Assembly: GCA_022539475.1 (NCBI GenBank)
Contig: VCMS01000206.1
Span: 1-64,000, forward strand
Source: Gracilaria domingensis
Lineage: Eukaryota; Rhodophyta; Florideophyceae; Gracilariales; Gracilariaceae
Direction: 5' to 3'
DNA: 64,000 nt
Positions within the stretch are counted from its first letter, which is position 1. Each line of letters starts with the position of its first letter. The notes beneath the pieces were generated by a model. It saw only the letters and a program-made list of their open reading frames with translations. It made no database searches and was not told the origin of the DNA. Shown here piece after piece: positions 43,307-53,095 of the stretch. Position numbers and translations under genes: made by a program.

Positions 43307-44840
43307 CTAATTATGGACAACAATCAAACCGACAGCATCACAGACTACGCCGCCCACAATCTTGCCTATACTGCTCACGATAGAGTTGTAGCGACTCCGT
43401 GACCCTTTTTCCATCTTTGTACGCGCTTTCTTTCTCACTAAGCGCTGCTTTCGTTCACATATCTTGACAATACGACCGCGGAACACTTGTCTCCCCTTCA
43501 CTTTCCGCGCAATCTCGCGTTCAACTGCCTTTTCATTTGCGAGCTTTGCACGCTGGTGCTCCTTCGCGGCTTTCTGCTGTTGCCTGGCCGCAGCTGCTGC
43601 TTTAACCTCCACTTGCTTTGCCAACTTCTGTGTTCGCTTCTGTTCTCGTTCTTCCAGCATTTTTGAAACGGTCTTATGCTCTGCAGGTGCACCGCAATCT
43701 AACGGTGCGGACGGTGCAACCTCTTCTTGACCTTCGCTTTTGAGGAGCTTTTTCGCCGTCTTGACGGGAGCGATGGCCTTATGAATAATACTGTACGCCG
43801 TTGTAGCATTCTATATGAGCATTGATAATTGCTTCACTTTGATGAAAGAGCCAGCGCTGCTCTGCAGAATTCGAACTGCCTTGCGCACCACCTGGTCACC
43901 TGTTTCTCACAAGCGCACAGAGGTCAGCCCCGAGGCAATGGTCAGAGAATCTTTCACCTTTACAAGGGTTTCTTTCTCTTCCGAATTCTTGAATTGTTCT
44001 GCAAAGCTTGGGTTAAAGGGGTACAAACCAGTGTCCGCAAAAGAATTCCTAATGTTGGCAACCGTAATGGAGCGGTGGGCATAAGCAGCGCAACCGATAT
44101 TGAACTGTAGAGTACGAGTGTCTGGGATATCGGCTTTGTGGAATTCATCTCGTAAGAATCTCATGGATTACTTAAATGTTTTGTTAATGCGGCGGTCACA
44201 GGGCTGCAAAAAGTGGGAAGTGTTTGCCGCACTGACAAGTGCTAAACACTTTTCTTTTTCACATTTTTCCACCCATTCAATTCCTTTTCGAGAAGAATGT
44301 CCGTCCAATGTTAATAAGTATGATGTCGACGGAGAAACATGCTTGCGGACAAAGAGATTGACATGTTTTGTGAAACCATGCAGTGTTTCTCTGTCCATAG
44401 ATCCTTTCTCTGTGCACTTGATAACGGAACCGTCTGGGATCCAATGCAGTTTGCAGTACTGTTGGCAGACACTGGAACTTCTTCGGTAGACTTTCGATAA
44501 AGGCGCAAGCCATCCGGATATTGCTGGTTTTCCTGCGACAATGTAAAAAGGTGGTGCTTTCAGACCTGAAGCCGAGCAGACGATGACTGCACCGACGTGC
44601 TTGTTAATCCCATTTCTGTTCTGCTGCACTCGGCACCCACCATGTTTGGACGTCGTTGGACCATTGGCCTTCTTCGCCTTTCCCCACGTTGCGTCTACTG
44701 CCGTCTCATCCATGTTCCAAATCCTATCTGGGTCAAGCAGCAAACCCTCATGCTCCTCACCAAGTGCCTGTGCTATGTCAAAGAACTTCTTGAAATGGTC
44801 GTAGTTTTCATCCTTTAACTTGGCGTTCTCTTTTAGATAG
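43307..44840 (-). pseudogene. Pogo-1 transposase, DDE and tail part
   Basis: C-terminal two thirds of a Tc1/mariner-superfamily pogo transposase (DDE_1). Seen in order: DPDRIWNMDETAVDATWGKA (first Asp), GAVIVCSASGLKAPPFYIVA, SYLLTLDGHSSRKGIEWVEK (second Asp), NTSHFLQPCDRRINKTFK (third Asp), then FADTGLYPFNPSF near 44030 in another frame. A Lys/Arg/Ala/Gln-rich coiled-coil tail (REQKRTQKLAKQVEVKAAAA) covers 43660-43450. A frame change separates the DDE part from the TGLYPFNP part near 44165. The 5' side continues beyond the solo LTR. Non-functional. Confidence 0.88.
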
Positions 44841-45683
44841 TGTAGAGCAAAACGCTCTGGTGAGGGATGCACCGAGGTGCTTTTCATAGTCTGTTGATCC
44901 GTTACCGGCTTCGAAACCTCAAGTTATGAGAGGTTACTGCAGTGATGGCCCTATTTTGGGGTATGCGTAGGAAGGGTAGTGTCTCTGCACACGTGTGCTG
45001 CGTTGGCCTGGTGCCGGGTGCGCCGTGGCAAGCCTGTCACGGTTTCACAGCTGTAGGATGTTGGCCGGCAGCGCCGGATAGTTAGACATTTCTAGTCGAT
45101 ATTTTCAAGGGCTCTATATAGTTGGCGGCACTTGCTGCCCCTGTACGGGAAGTAAACCTCAAGGAGGCTTCTGGCTCTGACTTTCTTGCCGCTTGCGAAC
45201 CGTCTTCGTCCCTAATCAGGCATCCCGGGCTAGTCATTCGACCTCTATTACTGAGAAGTTCTAGACCGTCGTTACTGCATCTTTTCTGTTGATTCTTTGT
45301 TATTATTTCCGTCATACGGGTCCTATTACTCTGCCCTGTTATACAGGTTTGACCCATATTGTCTGGAAATATTTCTCGATGTCGCGAGTCAGTGCACCGC
45401 TGCGCGGCTCGTTGGTTGTCCGTTTTGCCCAACACCGTTGGTCTGGATATCTCCACTCGCTGTGGCTCGCCGGAACTACCTGGATTCTACGCCGATTCTA
45501 CCCACCCCAACCTCCGGCTGCCCGTCCAGGACGGGGCTGCCCGGATTTACACTCGGCTTGTGTCAGTGCTATCGGAGTGTTCTACCACCGTCCCAACCTT
45601 TATAGGGAGCGGGGCTCGAACACCCTGTTGGTGCGCTCTCAGCGACGCTGCTCTTGTTTGCCCACTCGTGGGATTGCACCACA
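44841..45683 (+). repeat. Solo LTR of the E3 family inside pogo-1
   Basis: An 843-bp sequence starting TGTAGAGCAAAACGC and ending CACCACA. It is clearly related to the E3 3' LTR over about 640 bp. GATAG (44836-44840) and GATAA (45684-45688) flank it as a 5-bp duplication with one change. No internal element sequence is present, so this is a solo LTR left by recombination. It interrupts the transposase within its helix-turn-helix region, which shows the insertion came after pogo-1. Confidence 0.85.
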
Positions 45684-46136
45684 GATAAAACTTGCGAAAG
45701 CAAAATGTTTTGCTGTGACGACTTCGAAGTGATCGGATAGCATCGTCAGAGGGGATGCCACTCTTCCAACTTGGTCTGCCGTCTGATGCAACTGAGGCCA
45801 TTACATTTCGCAGAGTATTGTCGTCGACTGCAAACCCACGTTCTGCAGCTTTCATAACCCGCTGCACAATTAAAGGTTCTTAGTCCTTTGTTAGAACTGG
45901 CCGTCTACTGGCGCAGGAAGTGGATGCATCTTGTATTTGACGGTGTATAGCCGCCCTGTTTTTACTTTTGAGCATACCTTACAGTTCGAAAATGGTGGAT
46001 TTGCTCAAACCTGAATGCTCTGCTACCGTTCTCAATGGAATTTCAGAGAATTCTCGCATCATTGCTTCTGCTTTTTGTTTTCGTTCGCAGCGCTCGGAGG
46101 CCGTGACGCGCCTCTTTCGAATTCGCAAGTTGCTGC
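45684..46136 (-). pseudogene. Pogo-1 transposase, N-terminal DNA-binding part
   Basis: The minus-strand reading gives RKRRVTASERCERKQKAEAM, then MREFSEIPLRTVAEHSGLSK, a Psq-type helix-turn-helix. Further on come AERGFAVDDNTLRNVMASVA and GIPSDDAIRSLRSRHSK, which fit the CENPB-type second DNA-binding domain. In-frame stops occur near 45979 and 45880. The frame leads into the solo LTR, on whose other side the DDE part continues. Together they show one decayed pogo element. Confidence 0.75.
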
Positions 46137-46458
46137 CGACGTATTGAAAACGTCATGACGAGTCTTTTGTGCGCGTCTCAGGCAATAGGAGTCAGGCGTA
46201 CGGCGGTAGCGGTCATGAGACCTTCGGAGAAAGTGTTCATTTTATTCATGAAGAGCAAGAAAATGGGCGCATTGTTGCCGATTGGGTTTGAATATGGCCC
46301 CATTTTGGGTATCGATCTCTTCGTCTTTCGAAAGAGATCTTTCCTATTGCAACAGATTTGCGAAAGAAGCAGTCTGACGAAAGTTATTTAAAGAACAACG
46401 AATGTGTCCAGAATTAAACTGTTTCCAGAATTGGCCTTTTTTGAAAGGTACCTTTTCC
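46137..46458. other. Spacer between pogo-1 and pogo-2
   Basis: About 320 bp. A plus-strand ORF at 46155-46391 has no recognisable content. The pogo-1 right end should lie here. A small direct repeat CCAGAATT occurs around 46410-46435. Confidence 0.4.
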
Positions 46459-46529
46459 TGGGACAGAAATAAAAACAAATAGTTTAATTTTGAGCACCAA
46501 TACCCATGTCCCGTACTATTCTCTCGCTT

Positions 46530-47088
46530 ACGCACCAACACGTAACCTTGCCGCGGCACGGCGAGCGGCCCTCGATCGGATAAGTTGCTCTTGCCGCTTG
46601 GGGCTCAGAGCAAGCCAGATCTTGTGCTGCTCCTCCGCTGCCTTTGCAGCAGCCTCCTCCGCAACCCTTGCTGCAGCTCAGGCGGCACGAGCCGCCTCCC
46701 GCTCTGCAGCTTTCCGGACGCGCTCTGCCGCCTTTTGAGTGCGCTCTCGCTCGCGCTATTCTCTGCCCTGTTGCGCAGCGGCGGCACGAGCCTGTTGTTC
46801 CTGTTCGCGCCTTGCGGCGGCATTTTCGCGATCAACCTGACGCTGCTCGTTCTGTGCAACACGCTCTGCCTGTCTTGCAGCTCGTGCTACGGCTTCTTCT
46901 TTTCGTCGTTCACGACGTTAAGCCGCAGCAGCTACCCGAGCAATTTGTTCTGCCTCTGCCGCCCTCCGGGCCTCTTCCTTCTTTTTGAGTTCACTCAAAA
47001 CCTTTTCCCCAGTTAACAGCGCCCTTGCTCTTGTATTCAGCGTGTCGTTCCCGAGGATGGGCTCGTCTAGTTCCAGCAGGTTTCTGGT
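46530..47088 (-). pseudogene. Pogo-2 coiled-coil tail region
   Basis: Downstream of the transposase stop the minus strand reads as a long Glu/Arg/Ala/Gln-rich coiled coil (KKEEARRAAEAEQIARVAAA, ERTQKAAERVRKAAEREAAR), interrupted by stop codons. Pogo-1 has the same kind of tail in frame with its DDE region, so the family transposase probably once carried it. In pogo-2 it is now outside the main ORF. Confidence 0.55.
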
Positions 47089-48603
47089 CTAGAGAAACGC
47101 GTCTACCAATTCCAGGAAAGAGCGAAATGCTTCTTGATGATTTATATGACCCTCGATATTTGTAATGTCGAGTTTCGAGACAACATTTGGGTTTGGCCCT
47201 CGCATCTGGTGGTCCCAGACACCACACGCCCGGAAACCAGATATGATGTTTTCGTAGCAAACTGCATAATTGTACGCAGTGTTCATGACCTCGCATAACG
47301 GATATATATCATTGCGAACAGACTTATCAGATAGAGCTCTTTCGTTCAAGATGTTTCTAAATTTGTTCTTGAAGGGAGAGAATACAGAGTAATCAAGAAC
47401 TTGAGTACGGTGGCTAGTATGGGCGGGAAGTCCGACTGCAATTATGTTGTTGTCCCGCATCAATTGAAGGCTTTGATTTCTACAATGTGCTCCGTAGCCG
47501 TCCATAGTTACGACGATGTACTTGTGCTTTTTTCGCAGTGGTTCCGTTTCCTTCACAAAAGCCTGCACCCATTGATGAAATATGTGGCTATCAACTCCAG
47601 CAGGATCCCGGTACACGGTATGGGCATTAAGCGGAAGGAACGACGACGGAGTCTCCCGCGTACCATCTTCCCGAATTCGGTACTTAGATTGCACACCGGG
47701 AATCACAACAACGGGTGTCCACGCTCGTCCATCAGCGGATACGACGGGCATGATGGTGACATGGCCTGCGTTCGACGACCAATTAAGTTCTGTAGAATTG
47801 CTGCGACCTTTTGTCCCAAATAGAGCATTCGATCGAGCCCGACTGGATGTTCTGGTTGAAAATCCGCTCTCATCTATGAAAAAAATTTGCTCTGGGGAGG
47901 TTGTGTGATACTCGTCGTAGACTTGCTGCAGTCTTGCGAAATGTTCCGCAAGGTTTTCTGGTGACATCGCGATCGATCTTGCCTTTTCCAGATTGGATCG
48001 TCTTTTCAGTGTTAGGCCTACATGGCGTGCAAGAAAGCTGCGGACAAACTTATCACCTGGCCGGTTATGTTTGAATGGTATTTTGGCCTGTCTTGCGGCC
48101 GGTAATTTGCTGACAAAGAACTGCACCAGGTCCTTGAAGCATTCGCGGGAGAGAGGGGTGCCTTTGTTTGAGAAATATGCTGTGGCATCAGCAATCAATC
48201 TCTCCTCAGCTGGGAGCAAGGCAGTTTGTATTGTTTTATGAGACTGTTCAAAGCTGATTTGGTTTTTCATAGCTCGATGGTGCTGGGATTTTGAAACATG
48301 AAACATACTTGCCACTCGGCGGAGTGGGAGTTTTGAGGCGTTACAGAATGTCATTGCGGCTTTGAGAGTTGTGTCTTTGGTCCCGGTATCGGGAGGGGCA
48401 GCAAAACGCCTTGAAACCATTGTCTTGTAGCCCAGGCAACTGAATACGCTCGAGCAGCTGCCTGGCCTCTCGAGATGCTGCCGAAGACAGGTACTGGCAT
48501 CCACATTGGTTCTGAAAGGGTTTTTGGGTGAACAGGGGGTGGGAAGTTCGAAAGTGGCGCCATATTTGCCGTACGTGCTCATGGTATGGAGATATCGTCT
48601 CAA
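47089..48603 (-). CDS. Pogo-2 transposase, 504 aa
   Basis: A cut-and-paste transposase of the pogo group. The N-terminal third has a Psq-type helix-turn-helix (KLPLRRVASMFHVSKSQHHR) and a CENPB-like second domain (PFKHNRPGDKFVRSFLARH). The DDE domain shows QIFFIDESGFSTR (first Asp), YIVVTMDGYGAHCRNQSLQL (second Asp) and SHRTQVLDYSVFSPFKNKF (third Asp), followed by GFRACGVWDHQMRGPNP. The start is the ATG at 48603; the next ATG, at about 48582, is also possible. All catalytic positions are present and the frame is unbroken, so it may have been active recently. Confidence 0.9.
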   Translation of the reverse strand: MRRYLHTMSTYGKYGATFELPTPCSPKNPFRTNVDASTCLRQHLERPGSCSSVFSCLGYKTMVSRRFAAPPDTGTKDTTLKAAMTFCNASKLPLRRVASMFHVSKSQHHRAMKNQISFEQSHKTIQTALLPAEERLIADATAYFSNKGTPLSRECFKDLVQFFVSKLPAARQAKIPFKHNRPGDKFVRSFLARHVGLTLKRRSNLEKARSIAMSPENLAEHFARLQQVYDEYHTTSPEQIFFIDESGFSTRTSSRARSNALFGTKGRSNSTELNWSSNAGHVTIMPVVSADGRAWTPVVVIPGVQSKYRIREDGTRETPSSFLPLNAHTVYRDPAGVDSHIFHQWVQAFVKETEPLRKKHKYIVVTMDGYGAHCRNQSLQLMRDNNIIAVGLPAHTSHRTQVLDYSVFSPFKNKFRNILNERALSDKSVRNDIYPLCEVMNTAYNYAVCYENIISGFRACGVWDHQMRGPNPNVVSKLDITNIEGHINHQEAFRSFLELVDAFL

Positions 48604-48665
48604 ACACTAGTATGCATCGACTGTCGTCAAGAAAATAGCCGTTTCATTGTTAAAAAACTGTCCCA

Positions 48666-49297
48666 AACTGTGGTCTTGTTCCAGTTTGCGGGCACCCTAT
48701 GATAGCACCAAACTGCCGCGCCGCGCCCGCGCGCGCGAGACGCGATTACAGCGCGCGCGCCGCGCACGCGCCGATACACGCTGTATGAGCGCCCACGTCA
48801 CTGTTGTGTTGGCTGGGGAGGAACAATGGAGGAACAATGGCAAAGGAGCTCAATCAGACGCCTGCCCGTTCTGCAGGACACGTCGGGCGTGCCTTCAGGC
48901 GCTTTAATACTGCTGCGCACGCTTTCGGTGAGAGCACAACTTGCATTCGACAAAGTTGTGGATCTCGCGCTTGCTGCCGTTCACGTCCTGCACGCTAACG
49001 TATCTACGAATGTCTACCACATAAACACGGGAGATCTAACTAGATAATCGTCACCTACGCAGATCGCAAATGCGTTCTGTAAATAAAATACTTCTGTGGC
49101 GCTGCACGCGCCAACACGTCTGCGCCGAGATTACATGGATCTGTCGTGTGACTGACAGTATCACGACAACTGTGGCGCTGACGCGAGCGAGACAAACGTC
49201 AGCTTCCCGCACGCCGGCGCGCGCGCGCCGCGCCCACGCTATTAAGACCTCCGTGCGCCATTCCCGCACCGCCGCGCCGGCCCGCCCGCCCGCTGCC
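48666..49297. other. GC-rich spacer before the His/Pro-rich gene
   Basis: About 630 bp, beginning with a run rich in CGCG dinucleotides (48715-48780) and changing to more balanced sequence. Short ORFs on both strands have no recognisable content. An AATAAA occurs near 49081. A promoter for the plus-strand gene that follows may lie here. Confidence 0.4.
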
Positions 49298-50334
49298 ATG
49301 GCTCTTTCACTGCCCCGCCCGCGGCGCCGGCCGCCGCTGGCGGGCGTCGCCCACCACGTCGTCGCTCACGCTCAGCCCGACACCGTCGCCGCCGCCGCCG
49401 CGTCGCTCCGGCGCCCACACCACCCCGCGCACCCGCACCAGCACTCGCACGCGCACGCGCACCCGCACCACGCAGCGCACCCGTACCCGCACCCGCACCA
49501 CCCGGCGCACCTGTCGCACAAGATCGCGGCTGCCGGCGGCAGCCCGACGCCGTCGGCGCGCGCGGTGCACCCACACCACCCCCGCCGCGCCGTCCCGCGC
49601 CGCGCCACTCGGCGCTTTCGGCGTCGTCACTCTTCGCGCCGTCGTCGACGCGCGCGCACAAGTACTTGCAGGTGGTGCGCGCGTCCAGCGGGCCGTCGGC
49701 GCCGCCGCCCGGCGCCGCCATCTCCGTGCGCGCTGCCTAGTCGTACACGCACTCGTTGCGCACGCTGTCGTCCGCCAGCTCGGCCAGCGTGCCGTCGGAC
49801 GTATCGCCGCGTGGCGGCGAGAAGCCGCGGTCGCCGCGCAGGCGCTCGCACACCAGCCTGGCGCTGCCAGACCGCGCCACGGACGCGCTGTCGGAAGCAC
49901 TGTCGGACGCGCCGCGGCGGCGGCCGAGAGGCTACTCAAAGCCGCTGCCGCGGGGGAACGGCTTCTGCTACCTGTCGCGGCGCTACCTGTGCGACACGGT
50001 CGCGCAGTACATTGTGCAGACGCGGTCGTCGCGCACCACGGTGCTGTGCGCCACCACGTCCGACCTGCCGTCGTTCTACCTGCGGAGAAGTGTGCTGTCG
50101 CTGCACGACCGCGCCACGCTCCACTACGGGGACGTGCCGCTGGCGCACGTGTTCACCGAGCTGTTGTCCGCGAGAAGGGCCACGCACGTGGTGGACGCGC
50201 ACCGGCGGTTGCTGTTCCTGCTGCGCTTCGCGCACACGGCGTGCTACTACCGGCGTGACATTCGCGGGTTCGCCGCGGCGCAGAGCGCCAAGCACCAGCT
50301 GGTGATCCACTACCTGTCAGGCCCGTATTTGTGA
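49298..50334 (+). CDS. Unrecognised GC-rich gene with a His/Pro/Ala-rich start
   Basis: From the ATG at 49298 one frame reads MALSLPRPRRRPPLAGVAHH, then a His-rich part (HPHQHSHAHAHPHHAAHPYP). The best protein-like stretch lies in another frame, 49741-50334: a Ser/Arg-rich start, then GNGFCYLSRRYLCDTVAQYI, DLPSFYLRRSVLSLHDRATL, THVVDAHRRLLFLLRFAHTA and a stop at 50334. A frame change between about 49560 and 49740 and a TAG at 49738 separate them, so an intron or decay must be assumed. GC is very high at third positions, as in the SRP-receptor and WD40 segments, which suggests a host gene. No family recognised. Confidence 0.45.
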
Positions 50335-50419
50335 CTACATTTTTCTGCAGTTTCAAAAGTCATTGTCATCTGGTTTTTTTGAAAGTCAGTCACTTCTAGT
50401 CACTTTATTGAAGGGCTTC
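50335..50419 (-). other. 3' side of the hAT fragment with a polyadenylation signal
   Basis: TTTATT at about 50404-50409 on the plus strand is AATAAA on the minus strand, just downstream of the hAT stop codon. Confidence 0.4.
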
Positions 50420-51433
50420 TTATTTGGCTACTTCAGTCGCAACTTGAAGAACTATATGACGAAATGCCTCCCCTTGGGGATGCATGATTCCCTGTTGTAC
50501 CTTCCCAGTAGTGCTTAGCTCGTTCTGAACGTATATACGAATTAGTTCAGTCATTTCTAACGTACTCGTCAGCATCTTCTGACATTGGTTTCCTTTTTTT
50601 CTCCCAAGATCTCTAAAAAGCCTTTCCGCAGAGGCTGACGAAACTTGAGAGCACAAAACGGCCCTTGCAATAGTATTAAACGGGCTTGGACTTATCATAA
50701 TTTGACGTTCGTTGGCTAGTTTCCAGTATTTCAGAGCGTTCATTGGTTCCTTTCTTCCGTTGTTGTTAAGTTCCTCCTTCATTCTTTTGTGAAACAAGCC
50801 AAACACTATCGACAAACCTTCACCCTCTACTTCCGAAGACGGTTCAAGTTCAATTGCTTCTCTCATTATTGCATCATAAAGAGTTTTCATATAATCTTTT
50901 CTCTCACTGTCCGAACCAGGCAAAAAGTCCAGTGTACATTCATTGACATCCATAACTGCCACAATGTGAAACAGAAGAACCCGTCGAGAGTCATGCATTT
51001 CTGGCAAAGGTGTTGAATTTCCATCACTACCAGGTGTCCAGTTAATAGCATCAGCGACAACGGGTTGCCAAAGCGATCCGAGTCTATCATAAATTCTCCC
51101 CGCCAGCTTTGTTGAAACGGCTTTTGCATGGTAATTTCGCAGACGAATAGTACGCGCTTTATCCCTGCCCTTGTCGGCCAAGGATACACTAAAGCGCGTT
51201 CTTAAGGCATACAGCTCTCCAAGACCACTCAATCCTTCGTTCAGAGTTCCAGAATACTGCTCACTTTGCTCAGTACTTAAAAATGGAAGCATATCACCCG
51301 CCATAATCAGTAGAGTTTCAAACAGTTCTCGTAGCAAACGCGGAGCTGTAGACATCGTAACGATTCGGTCAGCCTCAAGTTGACGTGCAACCCTACGAAC
51401 CTCGGCTAATACTGTTATAAATTCAACAAGCAC
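50420..51433 (-). pseudogene. hAT-family transposase, C-terminal part
   Basis: ORF of 337 codons. The last 100 residues contain the hAT dimerisation domain: ALKYWKLANERQIMISPSPF, then NTIARAVLCSQVSSASAERL, FRDLGRKKGNQCQKMLTSTL and EMTELIRIYVQN. The N-terminal part (TAPRLLRELFETLLIMAGDM and on) would be the end of the RNase H-like catalytic domain. The BED zinc finger and most of the catalytic domain are absent upstream, so this is a 5'-truncated copy. The open frame begins without a convincing start. I see no terminal inverted repeats. Confidence 0.85.
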
Positions 51434-52861
51434 ATTCTGCTGATCTTCAGAGAGAGTAGGAAGCTGGCCTCAAGGCAGGGCAATTCTGCACGACACCCTG
51501 TTCGCAGCACGTGTCTTAAGGAGGGGGGCAAGACCTGAAAGGGGTAACAATCCCGCATCGTTGCCGAAGTTAGAGCCATTTGAAACCATTGGAGCATGTC
51601 GTCGAACCTGATATTGGTTAGTGCTGTTACAGGATATCTGGAAGACGAAACGCAATGTATTTTCAATGGAAATGAGTGGCAATCAGACGATGCGCTCGTC
51701 AAAAAGAGAGTGTGAACAATTAGCGACCTCAAAGCCTAGACATCGGGAGCAGGAGTGCAAGAACACAATGGAAAAAACTATTTTCTACCGTTGGGCAGTA
51801 TTCATTTGGACAGTAGGCAATGCAGTGTTCTTGGTGAGGCAGTGTTGGTAGTTATACGAACCAATGGATAATGGTTCGAAGTCTCAGAATGCTAGCCTTC
51901 CTCCGGAACTGAGACTTTCCAAATGATATGGACACCTCATGTGACTTTGCAATAAGCATTCTTATGGTCACCCTGTCTAGTTTGGAACCTTTAGTACTGT
52001 GGGCTCATTCGTAACAGTATCCTTTGGTCTCTTATCGGGAAGAAACCGGCTGGATTCGGCTCACGTACCGGGCAACTGTAGCGCTACCAATGGTCAACTG
52101 GAATACACGGGAACACTGCGCTCTCCTCGCCACTGATTGAAACCAAAAGGAGAACGCGATGAGCGAACGGTTGATTATCCGGCTTATCAGGATACTGCAC
52201 AATACGGTGACTTCTTCGGGCGATCTCGGTCCTGTAGTGGATGGATGGTACTCAAATGATGTTCTGGAACCAGTGGCGTCTTATGTGAGCCTACTAATCG
52301 GGAATTACAGGCATCGGCAACCACTGGAAAAGCATTTGTTCGTCTGAAACATACAGGATGAAGCCGAATGCTTTGGCACTAAATATTCAGCCTCTCGGAA
52401 AGCGTGCAGATCCTCTGGCTACCCATGCTGGGCGACAGTTCCTTCTGAGATTCCCAATGGTTTGTAGTGCGCTGTTGTGGCTCAATTTGTGTTTGAGACT
52501 CAAGCCGTCTCTCTTTTGCCATCGTGCGAAACCAATTGGCACTTACTCACTCCACTAGGACCCAGCCATTCCCGGAAGTTTCGGCAAAGCCTCCGGCTGT
52601 TAGAATTGCGTGTGTTTGCGCAATTGTGACACGTACTTGTATTACGTCAGATTCTGTATGAGGTTCTTACGTGTGTGAACTCGTGCGTGTCTACACTAAA
52701 TTGCGCATATGCGGGGTTTACAGCTCTCTGTTGTTTGTGAGCTCACGGATGGTGAGCTGTCTAGATATTATCTGAGCGCGTTCGCACGAGATATAGCGCT
52801 TCTGGAAGTGCATAAATACCACTTGTTCAGGGCGCGACGGACAACAGAAGGAGGTCAAGCA
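51434..52861. other. Spacer, nothing firmly recognised
   Basis: About 1.4 kb. The first 300 bp has short minus-strand protein-like stretches that may be decayed hAT sequence. The rest holds small plus-strand ORFs (52159-52347, 52358-52558, 52709-53026) with no recognisable domains. The last part, from about 52600, may include the body of the copia-B 5' LTR, whose start I cannot place. Confidence 0.4.
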
Positions 52862-52948
52862 CAGACCATCCACTACTCCACCGCCGCCGTGAGAAAAGTA
52901 TTGTTATTAGTCTATCAGTCGTTCGTTCCCATACACCCAGCTTTAATT
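52862..52948 (+). repeat. Copia-B LTR end
   Basis: CCATCCACTACTCCACCGCC through CAGCTTTAATT recurs almost unchanged at 58012-58092. It is followed here by a primer site, which marks it as the 3' end of a 5' LTR. Confidence 0.65.
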
Positions 52949-52962
52949 GTTATGGGCCCAGA
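52949..52962 (+). other. Copia-B primer-binding site, half-tRNA type
   Basis: GTTATGGGCCCAGA matches the copia site that pairs with an internal stretch of initiator methionine tRNA. Same type as copia-A. Confidence 0.65.
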
Positions 52963-53095
52963 AAGTTCCTCTAACATACTTCCGACGCGCCCGCGGTTTT
53001 CTTGGGACATACGAAACGTTCCTTAAACGGATGGAAAGGGAAGCCAAGAGCAGTATGCAAACGCCGTTTCACTGTGGCAGGCTTTTCACCAGACG

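Larger units (their letters stand above)
46459..48665 (-). mobile_element. Pogo-2 DNA transposon
   Basis: A pogo-type transposon around a well-preserved transposase. TGGGACAG at 46459-46466 and its complement CTGTCCCA at 48658-48665 may be the inner part of terminal inverted repeats. The match beyond these 8 bp is poor and I see no clear TA duplication, so the ends are tentative. GC content changes abruptly just to the right, at about 48710. Confidence 0.55.

Noticed and set aside
46459-48665. TGGGACAG/CTGTCCCA as full pogo-2 terminal repeats
   Set aside because: Only 8 bp match well and no clear TA duplication flanks them, so I use them only as tentative ends, not as proven terminal repeats.
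49307-49939. Minus-strand ORFs rich in Ala, Arg and Gly
   Set aside because: They are by-products of extreme GC content. Several overlapping frames on both strands are open here, which is expected when stop codons are rare.
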